A stretch of 64,000 bases of DNA from Chloroflexota bacterium (lineage in GTDB: Bacteria > Chloroflexota > UBA11872 > VXOZ01): contig CATQHC010000006.1 in NCBI GenBank assembly GCA_958295775.1, forward strand, positions 84,997 through 148,996, given 5' to 3'. This document shows positions 25,785-33,248 of the stretch, in pieces. How positions within the stretch are numbered: position 1 is the stretch's first letter; each line of letters begins with the position of its first letter. The position numbers and the translations under genes were made by a program. The notes beneath the pieces were generated by a model. It saw only the letters and a list, made by a program, of their open reading frames with translations, was not told the DNA's origin and searched no databases.

Positions 25785-27170
25785 CTAGACGCCGAGCTCC
25801 TCCAATACGCCGTTGAGCAATCCCACTGCTTGCGGGAACGCTTCCTGTACGGTGAGTTCCTGGTTATTCAGGGCTTCCCACACCGGATTGGTGGCTTCGT
25901 TGCCCGCTGCGGTGTGTACCCATGGGTACGGACCGGAATTGTCGGCGATGATCTCCAGGTCCTTCAGCACCGGACGGTCTTCCACAATCTTCGCCCACGC
26001 CTCGCTCTGGTAGAATTCCTTGCGGCCGGCATTGCGGGAGAGGATACCGGCGAAGTATTTCTCCAGGGTGGGCTCGCTGTTCACCCAGCTAATCCACTGC
26101 CAGGCCAGGTCCGGATCCGGCGAGGGGCCGAAGAGGCACCATTGATTCGTCCAGGTTACGCTACCCGGAGTCGTGCCGTCGGGCCCTTTGGGGAAGGGCG
26201 CAAAGTCAAACTCCAAGTCGGGATTCTCACCCAGCAAGTATCCTACTTGCCACGAACCACGGGCGTCCGTAATTACCTGTTCGTTCTCGAAGGTCGCGCC
26301 TTCCGGCTTGGGGCCGAATTTGTACTTCAGGCGCAGGTCTTCCTTGAACTGGCCCGCCGCTATGCCTTGCGGGGAATCGAAGGCCGCTGCCGTATTGTCA
26401 GCCGTGTACAGCCTGGCTCCATTGGGATAGACCCACCGCGCAATACCATACAAGCTAAAGCTGTCGGCATCATAACCCAGGCGAAAAATATTATCGCCTT
26501 CCGCCTCGTGCGCTAGCTGCGCAGACTCCAAGAACTGATCCCAATCCCAGTTCCAGGTAAAATCGCGCGCGGGGTCGAGACCCGCGTCGAGGAATAGGCG
26601 TGTATTGATGCCAACCACGGTGGTGGAGGGGCCGTCATACGGCAGGCCGTACGTCATGCCGTTGTGCTGGTTGAAGAAGCGGCCGGAGTCCACAAACTTG
26701 TCGGGGGCCGATTCGGGGTCCCGCGCCTGGAACGGGTCGAGCGGCTGCAGAAAGTCCTTCAGCAGCCAGTCAAGGATGAAGGCTACCGAGACCTGCGAAG
26801 AGTCCACTTGCTCGCCGGCAGCAATCATCACGGTAACGTGTTCCCGTAACCCATTCGTGCCCTGCACGTGGACCGACTCGACGGTCACGCCGGGATTGAG
26901 TTCCGCGAAGTCGGCCTTGATGCCGTCGAAGTACTCCTGAATTGTGGGCGCGCCACCGGGCCGCCACCAGTCAGTGTGCACGATGAGACGGGGCTCCATT
27001 TCCTTCGTGTCTGCCATCTCGGCCTTGGGGGCCTCTTCTTTGGCCTCCATCTCACCTTCGCCCTCCATGGCGCCGGTCTGCGCGCCGCAGGCTGCCAGCA
27101 GCACGCCGCCGCCTACCACGCCACTCCAGCCGAGCAGAGAGCGTCGACTTAGTTGTCCAATGCTTCTCAT
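25785..27170 (-). CDS. Sugar-type ABC transporter substrate-binding lipoprotein, copy 2
   Basis: A 461-residue paralogue of the gene at 24133, near-identical over the first 190 residues (signal RRSLLGWSG, lipobox LLAAC, linker, WWRPGG) and more divergent toward the C-terminus (KEFYQSEAWAK against KSFYQSDAWLA). Divergence is greatest in the region that normally lines the ligand cleft and the C-terminal lobe, which suggests related but different ligands. An AGGAGG ribosome site, a separate promoter and a terminator make it its own transcription unit. Confidence 0.9.
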   Translation of the reverse strand: MRSIGQLSRRSLLGWSGVVGGGVLLAACGAQTGAMEGEGEMEAKEEAPKAEMADTKEMEPRLIVHTDWWRPGGAPTIQEYFDGIKADFAELNPGVTVESVHVQGTNGLREHVTVMIAAGEQVDSSQVSVAFILDWLLKDFLQPLDPFQARDPESAPDKFVDSGRFFNQHNGMTYGLPYDGPSTTVVGINTRLFLDAGLDPARDFTWNWDWDQFLESAQLAHEAEGDNIFRLGYDADSFSLYGIARWVYPNGARLYTADNTAAAFDSPQGIAAGQFKEDLRLKYKFGPKPEGATFENEQVITDARGSWQVGYLLGENPDLEFDFAPFPKGPDGTTPGSVTWTNQWCLFGPSPDPDLAWQWISWVNSEPTLEKYFAGILSRNAGRKEFYQSEAWAKIVEDRPVLKDLEIIADNSGPYPWVHTAAGNEATNPVWEALNNQELTVQEAFPQAVGLLNGVLEELGV

Positions 27171-27221
27171 GGTACGAGAACCTCCTGAGCACTACCTACT
27201 TACCCATTTTCGGACACGCTC

Positions 27222-27251
27222 AAAATAGAACAAGAACATCTACGCTGTCAA
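27222..27251 (-). promoter_or_regulatory. Putative sigma-70 promoter of sugar-binding protein gene 2
   Basis: On the minus strand TTGACA (27246-27251), an 18-base spacer and TATTTT (27222-27227), about 55 bases before the ATG. The -35 box is embedded in a short inverted repeat (TGACACTTGACAG). Confidence 0.6.
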
Positions 27252-27434
27252 GTGTCAGAATGCCAAAGTGCTTAGAATGGTGTTACTGTCACCTTTTTCG
27301 GCAAAATTACGCTCAATTGGTCTGCCGTCAAGAGTCAGACTATGGACTATTGACGCTTAGCCTAAAGCCACTCTTAACCCAGATGAAAGACAGAGAGCGA
27401 GGAACCCCGTTCAAAACGCCAATCCTACGGAGTC

Positions 27435-28439
27435 CTACCATGCAAAGGTCACGCCCAGCCAGTCCGACCCGCCCCGTGCGATCATGTCGTAGGTCTCAGG
27501 GGCCTGCTCAGGCCGCATGCGGTGGGTAATCAGATGGTCCACGCGCAGTGCGGCTCTCGCGAGCAACTGAAGGATTTCGGCGCGGTTACGCTCCTGCGTC
27601 CAGGGATAGTAGGCATGGGCGATCATGGGCGAGCGCGGCTGCAACACGCCGATGATGCTAAGCTCCTTTGTCTGCAGGGGGTCGAAGAGGGGAATCTCCA
27701 CAATGCGTGGAATGCTGCCCACCAGCAGGATCTTGCCGCTCTGAGCGGCCATGTCCATGAGCGTGCGCATAGCCGTGCCGCTGCGGGTGGCGTCAAAGCC
27801 ATAGGTGACGCCGGCGCCGTCCGTCTCCGCCATCACCCGCTGCACCACGTCTTCTTCAGAAGCGTTGATCAGGACGGGGGTACGGCTCTGCACGCCCGCT
27901 TCCAAACGCTCGGGAAAGACATCGATGCCAATCACCGGATGGATGCCGCTCAAACGGAGCAGTTGGCACAGGAGTTGCCCCACCACTCCTTGCCCCACCA
28001 CGGCAGCGGATTGCCCCAGTTTTGGCTCCGCTTTGCGAATGCCGTGCATCGCCACCGCACCCAAGGTTGTAAACGTCGCGTCCGCAGGGTCAACGCCCTC
28101 AGGCACGCGGAGTAAGGTCTGCGGCGCGCCGGCGCCATCGGTTGCGCGGCTGACTATGTGATGTGAAGCGTGCCGGCCGTTGCTCAGCACGCGGTCGCCG
28201 ACGGTGAAGTCGTCAACCCGGTCGCCCACCGCTGCCACAATGCCCACGTTGGAGTACCCCGGATACTTGGGAAACGATTGCCTCTCCATATCGCCCAGGA
28301 GGTTCGTCAACTCCGTGCCGGCGCTGATAAGACTGACTTCAGAACGCACCAGCACGTCGTGGGGGCCAAGCGGCGGCAGGGCTGTTGTCTCCAACGCCAC
28401 CTTGTTTCGTTCAGGAAAAGTTATCTGCGTTGCTTGCAT
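27435..28439 (-). CDS. Medium-chain dehydrogenase/reductase without structural zinc motif
   Basis: A 334-residue MDR-superfamily oxidoreductase from the ATG at 28439, which has AGAGGAG upstream. The longer frame to 28475 runs into a repeat and was rejected. The GroES-like N-terminal half (YPGYSNVGIVAAVGDRV, then VGDRVLSNG) is followed by a Rossmann half (AAVVGQGVVGQLLCQLL). The four-cysteine structural zinc loop of classical alcohol dehydrogenases is absent. This subtype is seen in sugar-alcohol and bacteriochlorophyllide-like dehydrogenases. Its leader has been copied twice upstream (see the 107-bp array). Confidence 0.82.
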   Translation of the reverse strand: MQATQITFPERNKVALETTALPPLGPHDVLVRSEVSLISAGTELTNLLGDMERQSFPKYPGYSNVGIVAAVGDRVDDFTVGDRVLSNGRHASHHIVSRATDGAGAPQTLLRVPEGVDPADATFTTLGAVAMHGIRKAEPKLGQSAAVVGQGVVGQLLCQLLRLSGIHPVIGIDVFPERLEAGVQSRTPVLINASEEDVVQRVMAETDGAGVTYGFDATRSGTAMRTLMDMAAQSGKILLVGSIPRIVEIPLFDPLQTKELSIIGVLQPRSPMIAHAYYPWTQERNRAEILQLLARAALRVDHLITHRMRPEQAPETYDMIARGGSDWLGVTFAW

Positions 28440-28710
28440 GGCTATCACTCCTCTTCCAGGATCAGCGGGGGACAAGCCCCCGCGCTACTGGCTTCGATTG
28501 CACTCCGCACAGTTGCTTGCACTATGCGCGACTTTTAACTTGCTTGGTTTTCACTGTTCTTCCACGTCCTGCGGGGGACAAGCCCCCGCGCTACTGTCTT
28601 CGACTGTACTCCGCGCAGTTGTTTGGACTTTGCGCAATCGTTTGCACTTGCTTGCTTTTCACTCCTCTTCCGCGTTCAGCGGGGGACAAGCCCCCGCGCT
28701 ACTAACTTAG
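28440..28710. repeat. Tandem ~107-bp array derived from the dehydrogenase leader (third copy split by an IS)
   Basis: Three units are each built of TCACTCCTCTTCC-like sequence, a family B palindrome, then GCTACTGGCTTCGATTGCAC and a CGCAGTTGYTTGCACTATGCGC segment. Palindromes begin near 28465, 28571 and 28679 (periods about 106 and 108). The first unit contains the ribosome site of the dehydrogenase gene, so the array looks like repeated copies of its leader. The third unit stops at 28710 and resumes at 29901. Confidence 0.85.
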
Positions 28711-29896
28711 GAAAGGTCTGAACAACTCTGTGTAGGCTTGGTGTTAGTGGTGTGTGCGGGATTATGGGGCGTTTTGGGGTGTGTTTTGGCGTTTCGGTGG
28801 GGCTGTTTTGCCCGTGTTTTGGCGCTGCTGGGAGCGTTTTTCGCTCCCGCTCGTGTTTTGGGCGCACTACTGCCGTGTCACGCAGTCACGTAGCGTGCGG
28901 CCGTCACCACATTGGTCAGCCCCAGCAGCAACGCCAGCCGTTGCGTGTTCTTGGACAGACCCCGGTAGCGCACCGTGGCGTAGCCGAAGTGCCGCTTCAC
29001 CCACAGGAACGGATGTTCGACCTTGGCTCTGACTGACGCTTTGCGCTGCTCGGCCAGCGCCGCCGCGCTCTCAGGCGCCAGTTGCCGCCGCTGCCCCGGC
29101 TTGAGCGCCACCTGCCACGCTACCGCGCGCCCCTGATGCTCCAGCCGCTTCTGCACGCCGATGTACCCGGCGTCTCCCCACACCTGCTGCTCCCCACCGT
29201 GCAGCAACGCTCCCGCTTGCGTCACGTCGTGCACGTTGGCCGCTGTGGTGCTGAAGCTGTGCACGAGCCCCGTCTGTGCGTCGGCGCCGATGTGCAGCTT
29301 CATTCCAAAGTAATACTGGTTCCCCTTCTTCACCTGCCGCATCTCCGGGTCCCGCTGCCCTTCGCGGTTCTTGGTCGATGTCGGCGCTGCGATGATGGTC
29401 GCGTCCACGACCGTCCCTGCCCGCAGCCGCAAGCCTTGCCTCGCCAGATGCGCGTTGATCTCCGCCAACAACCCCTCTCCCAACCGATGCTGCTCCAGCA
29501 AATGCCGAAAGTGCAGGATCGTCGTCTCGTCCGGCAGCGCTGCCGACAGCCGCAGCCCCACGAACCGCCGCACCGGTTCCACCTCGTACAGCATGTCCTC
29601 CATCCCAGGATCACTCAGATTGTAGAACAACTGCACGCAGTGTACCCGCAGCATTACCGACAAAGGATACGGCCGCCGCCCACGCCCCGCCTTGGGATAG
29701 TACGGCGCGATACGCGCCTCCATCTCCGCCCACGGGAGCAACGCGTCCATGCGCTCCAAGAACTTCTCCCGCCGGGTCTTCCGCTTCTTCTGCGCGTACT
29801 CCAACTCGGCAAACGTCGGCTGCTCCATTCCCCATCTCCTCGCCATAAGCTGCTTTCTTGCTATCATACTATGCCAAGGGCTTGTTCAGAGTTTTC
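28711..29896 (-). mobile_element. Complete IS5-family insertion sequence, ~1186 bp
   Basis: Terminal inverted repeats are GAAAGGTCTGAACAA (28711-28725) and, on the other strand, GAAAACTCTGAACAA (29882-29896), matching at 13 of 15 positions. They are flanked by a 4-base direct repeat TTAG (28707-28710 and 29897-29900). Removing the element and one TTAG restores a continuous third copy of the 107-bp repeat. Element size, TIR type and DDE transposase all fit IS5. The 150 bases between the left end and the transposase stop are strongly G/T-rich on the plus strand and contain a hairpin GGGAGCG-TTTTT-CGCTCCC. Confidence 0.9.
28878..29828 (-). CDS. IS5-family DDE transposase
   Basis: The transposase that moves the element at 28711-29896. 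The start is set at the ATG at 29828 (MEQPTFAELEY) because AGGAG lies seven bases upstream. The catalytic triad is visible as Asp in VVDATIIA, Asp in WGDAGYIG and Glu in KVEHPFLWVKRHFG, with the HFRHLLEQH DNA-binding region upstream. At 316 residues with no disruption it may be active. Confidence 0.93.
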   Translation of the reverse strand: MEQPTFAELEYAQKKRKTRREKFLERMDALLPWAEMEARIAPYYPKAGRGRRPYPLSVMLRVHCVQLFYNLSDPGMEDMLYEVEPVRRFVGLRLSAALPDETTILHFRHLLEQHRLGEGLLAEINAHLARQGLRLRAGTVVDATIIAAPTSTKNREGQRDPEMRQVKKGNQYYFGMKLHIGADAQTGLVHSFSTTAANVHDVTQAGALLHGGEQQVWGDAGYIGVQKRLEHQGRAVAWQVALKPGQRRQLAPESAAALAEQRKASVRAKVEHPFLWVKRHFGYATVRYRGLSKNTQRLALLLGLTNVVTAARYVTA

Positions 29897-29900
29897 TTAG

Positions 29901-29942
29901 ATTGCACTCCGCGCAGTTGTTTGCACTATGCGCAAAAAGACC
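29901..29942. repeat. Displaced end of the third 107-bp repeat unit
   Basis: ATTGCACTCCGCGCAGTTGT and TTGCACTATGCGC directly follow the right end of the IS. They match the same part of unit one (28497-28530) and unit two (28603-28638). Confidence 0.85.
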
Positions 29943-30005
29943 CATAATAGGACGTAGTCTTGACTGCTGACAGGTTCAATTGTACGGGAAAGGACACAAG
30001 CCGGG

Positions 30006-31031
30006 ATGTTAGGTGTTGGCATAATCGGATGCGGCGGCATTAGTAACGGCCACGCGCGCGGCTGGAACGCCAATAGTGAGCGCGCCAAGGTAGTCGCCGT
30101 CGCGGACGTGGTCGATTCCGCGGCACAAACGCGCGCGGCGCAAGTGGGCGGGGCCCAAGTTTACGCAGACTACCACGAGCTACTGCAAAACCCCAGTGTA
30201 GACGCGGTGGACATCTGTCTGCCGCACCACCTCCACAAGGAGGCCGCGGTGGCGGCGGCAAACGCCAAGAAGCACGTCCTCATCGAAAAGCCACTCTGTC
30301 TGGACATGGATGAAGCCAAGGAGATCGAAGCGGCCGTGAATGCGAGCGGCATCACGCTCATGTGCGCCCACAACCAGGTGTTCACGGAATCAGTGCAGGA
30401 AATCAAACCCCGCATCGAGGACGGGTTGCTAGGCGACATCTATTGGATCCACTCTGCCGACTGCTTCTTGAGCCGGCCCTTCATCAGAACCGGCTCCGCC
30501 GCGCTTTCGTCGCATGGGCCCGGCACGTGGCGTTCCAAACGCGAACTCATGGGCGGCGGCGAACTCATCGACACCGGCTACCATCCGACCTACCGCCTGC
30601 TGTATCTGGCCGGGGCCGAAGCGATGACCGTGAGCGCGGTGCTCACCAACCACCGCCTGCCGCAACTCGACGGCGAAGATACGGCACAGGTGCTTGTGGC
30701 CTTCGCCAACGGCTCGTCTGGCTTTATCCTCAGCTCGTGGGCCATGAATCTGCCGTCGGGCTATTCGATCCACGTGGTTGGCGACCGGGGCACGATCTCG
30801 GCGGGGCCGGGCCGCATTGAGATGATGCTGAACGGCATGGAACGGCCCGCAGTAAAGGAACTCCAGGTCCCCGACACGTTTGCCAGAGAGATCGAACACT
30901 TTATCGGCTGCCTTGAAAACGGCGAGACGCCGGTGCAGAGTCTGGCCGACGGCATCGCCACGTTGCGCCTCATCCGCGGTGCGTACCAGTCGGTAGCGGA
31001 ACAGAGAGTTGTGTCACTCGATACGGTTTAG
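30006..31031 (+). CDS. Gfo/Idh/MocA-family oxidoreductase
   Basis: A 341-residue NAD(P)-dependent sugar/inositol-type dehydrogenase. The Rossmann motif GIIGCGGISNGHARG is at residues 5-19, the catalytic EKP motif at 94-96 (IEKPLCLD), and the substrate-domain signature GGGELIDTGYHP follows, whose histidine is catalytic in relatives. Unlike the gene at 730, all key residues are present. It lies alone, ahead of a very strong hairpin at 31122. Substrate is unknown. Confidence 0.88.
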   Translation: MLGVGIIGCGGISNGHARGWNANSERAKVVAVADVVDSAAQTRAAQVGGAQVYADYHELLQNPSVDAVDICLPHHLHKEAAVAAANAKKHVLIEKPLCLDMDEAKEIEAAVNASGITLMCAHNQVFTESVQEIKPRIEDGLLGDIYWIHSADCFLSRPFIRTGSAALSSHGPGTWRSKRELMGGGELIDTGYHPTYRLLYLAGAEAMTVSAVLTNHRLPQLDGEDTAQVLVAFANGSSGFILSSWAMNLPSGYSIHVVGDRGTISAGPGRIEMMLNGMERPAVKELQVPDTFAREIEHFIGCLENGETPVQSLADGIATLRLIRGAYQSVAEQRVVSLDTV

Positions 31032-31121
31032 TCCCACGCAACCCGCCGGCAGTTCGCACCCGGCGCGATTGGAGGTGGGAGAAATCGGCACAAGCTGAGC
31101 TTCCGCCCAATACTCGCCAAA

Positions 31122-31176
31122 GACAAGACTGGCAGCTTACCCAAGGTAAGCTGCCAGTCTTGTCGATTGCGCTTTT
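31122..31176. terminator. Strong hairpin terminator between convergent genes
   Basis: Perfect 20-base arms (31122-31141 and 31145-31164) around a CAA loop, then GATTGCGC and TTTTT (31172-31176) on the plus strand. It would end transcripts from the oxidoreductase at 30006. On the minus strand the same stem is followed by only three T residues, so service to the convergent membrane module is less certain. Confidence 0.8.
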
Positions 31177-31276
31177 TAATCTCCGCTGCGTGGGACCTAG
31201 GATCACACATCTCAAGTCGCGCCTGCGGGTGCGGCGATACACGGTAGAGCCAATTCTCTCATTGGCGACAGTCCGC

Positions 31277-32668
31277 CTATACCGCGCGCACGAAACTGAG
31301 TTCTTTGACTACGTCTAGAATCGGCGAAAAGATGGGCGATGGATATACGCCCATGCCGATACAGATTACGGCTACAAAGGCGGCAATTATCGTTCCGGAG
31401 CGGGAGAAAGGACTGATTCTGCCGGGTAGCTGAAACGGCTGCAGGCATGCGCGCAGCGCCCGCGCATACGCAAGCATGAGCAGTCCACTCCCCGCGAGCA
31501 ACGTGAAGAGAAACCATTCACCCTGTTGCGACGCAGCCTGAAAAACCAGCCAGCGACCGGGGAAACTGGCAAATCCCGGTACGCCGACGATGGAGAAACT
31601 GCCCACCACAAAGGTAAGGGTGAGTATGGGCGCGCGCGTGGTCAACCCTGCCAATTGCGCGAACGTCGTCCCGCCCATGCGCTCTTCAATCACCCCTACC
31701 AGGACGCCCAGCAACAAGAGCGCCACTGCCATTGCGAGGGTCTGGTAGAGCACACCGGTCACGGCCAGGGCCGAGCGGGAAGAAATCCCCACGATGATAA
31801 ACCCGCTCGCGCTCACCGTGGAATAGCCTAGGAGGCCCCGCAAGTCATCCGTACTGTATGCGAGCAGCGCCCCCAGGAGCACTGTCGCTAACCCGCCCAC
31901 AGCAACCATGGAGTTGAGTTGCGTGTCATTGGTGAGCCACGGGAACGTGGCCAAGACCGACACGAGAAACGTCGTCGTCGACATGTGGAGAACCGAGGCG
32001 ATGAGAATGAAGCCCATCACCGGTGCGCGAAACGCGACGTCAGGCAACCAGAAGTAGAGCGGCGCAGCCGCAATCAGGGTGCCAAACCCCACCGCAAGCA
32101 CTGCCGCAATAACCTGAACGCTAAATTCCGTCTCCGGACTCACCCGATATTGGTCTACCAGCAGCAGACCCAGAACGACCAGAGCGCCCCCGAGCGTCAT
32201 CATGAGCGCATAGCGGATGACGGTGACGCCAACCCAATGCGTGGGCGCCCTGCCCAAGATGCCCATGGCGGCCACGATGTGCGCCAGTTGGAGCAAGGCT
32301 GCCGCCACTACGTAACGGGTGTAAATCATCGCGCTGGCAATGATGACTGCGGCCAGTATGCACGTTGTTGCCGGGAAGAACTCTCCCTGATTGCGTATAA
32401 GGTGGAATACCAGCGTAAACGCGAGCAGCGCCAGGACAGTAAGCAGCGGTACGCGCGCCCTGGCGTCGAGTTGCAGCGAAAGCGTCAGTATCGAGCTGCT
32501 TGCCTGGTCGTCCAGAATGGTCCCTAAAAGAATCACGAAGATAAATGCGCACAGAGCGACAATGCCGGCGAATGCCAACGAGCGGCGAAAGACCAGGGCA
32601 GGACCTGCCGCCAAGACCAGAACAGCCAGCAGGTGCAACGGCGTGATGAGCGTACTATCTACCGGCAT
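31277..32668 (-). CDS. NuoN/HyfF-like proton-translocating membrane subunit
   Basis: A roughly 463-residue very hydrophobic protein (about 14 segments) of the proton-conducting membrane transporter family shared by complex I NuoN/M/L, Mrp and Hyf complexes. The start is the ATG at 32668, with GGAG four bases upstream, overlapping the previous gene by 14 bases. The broken-helix region reads APLYFWLPDVAFRAPVMGF, where the family has HFWxPDVYEGAPTPVTAF. The following helix reads ASVLHMSTTTF and lacks the conserved lysine of NuoN (ASKVAAF). It is the third gene of an L-K-N module without hydrophilic partners. Confidence 0.75.
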   Translation of the reverse strand: MPVDSTLITPLHLLAVLVLAAGPALVFRRSLAFAGIVALCAFIFVILLGTILDDQASSSILTLSLQLDARARVPLLTVLALLAFTLVFHLIRNQGEFFPATTCILAAVIIASAMIYTRYVVAAALLQLAHIVAAMGILGRAPTHWVGVTVIRYALMMTLGGALVVLGLLLVDQYRVSPETEFSVQVIAAVLAVGFGTLIAAAPLYFWLPDVAFRAPVMGFILIASVLHMSTTTFLVSVLATFPWLTNDTQLNSMVAVGGLATVLLGALLAYSTDDLRGLLGYSTVSASGFIIVGISSRSALAVTGVLYQTLAMAVALLLLGVLVGVIEERMGGTTFAQLAGLTTRAPILTLTFVVGSFSIVGVPGFASFPGRWLVFQAASQQGEWFLFTLLAGSGLLMLAYARALRACLQPFQLPGRISPFSRSGTIIAAFVAVICIGMGVYPSPIFSPILDVVKELSFVRAV

Positions 32669-33248
32669 CGCGCTCCAAGATTCCTTCAAAGTCGATGATT
32701 TGCATCAAGGTGGCCAGGAAGCCCACTCCGACCAGCACCATCCCTTCTACCGTGAGCAATGCCATGCCTTGTTCGCCCAGGAACAGGCAGATCATGAAGT
32801 CTAGTCCGGTGGCTATGAGGAGCACACCCATGCTGAGGCCAAAGATGCTCGTCCGCAGTACCAGTGTGAAGAAGCCAAGGAGAAGCACGGCCGCCACCGC
32901 CATGGTGGCGACGGGCGCAATCAACGGGGGCATGCGGTCAACCAGCAAGTATGCCGCCAGGATGCCGAAAATCGCGACTCCGACTAACGTGGGGGTCTCA
33001 AATATGGACTGGCTATGCAGGGGCCTATCCCTTTCTACCCATAGCGCCACCGCAAGCATGACGGCCACGGTGCCGCCAATGATAAGCCGGGTAACGCCTA
33101 CAACGGTGCCCGTGTACGCCATAAGCAGGATTGCGGTGCCCAGCCAGGTCGTGACGAGACCTGCCAATGCCGGCAACCACTGCCGCGCCACAAGTACAGT
33201 GCAAGCCCCGGCCACCACCAGGACTAGTATCAGCGATTCCCAACTCAC
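32655..33248 (-). CDS. HyfE/NuoK-like small membrane subunit
   Basis: A 197-residue protein with about six hydrophobic segments and few charged residues. It resembles in size and layout the HyfE subunit of hydrogenase-4-type complexes, whose C-terminal half is NuoK-like (GLSMGVLLIATGLDFMICL, then GMVLVGVGFLATLMQI). It starts with GTG in a GTGA overlap with the NuoL-like gene. The assignment rests partly on position between an L-like and an N-like gene; sequence support on its own is modest. Confidence 0.6.
   Translation of the reverse strand: MSWESLILVLVVAGACTVLVARQWLPALAGLVTTWLGTAILLMAYTGTVVGVTRLIIGGTVAVMLAVALWVERDRPLHSQSIFETPTLVGVAIFGILAAYLLVDRMPPLIAPVATMAVAAVLLLGFFTLVLRTSIFGLSMGVLLIATGLDFMICLFLGEQGMALLTVEGMVLVGVGFLATLMQIIDFEGILERDAGR

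Noticed and set aside
28440..28475. N-terminal extension of the dehydrogenase gene
   Set aside because: The extra codons fall in a dispersed repeat, and the ATG at 28439 has a proper AGGAG site.
29082..29900. 272-codon plus-strand frame opposite the transposase
   Set aside because: Antisense to an intact DDE transposase; Leu/Pro/Arg-rich with no family features.
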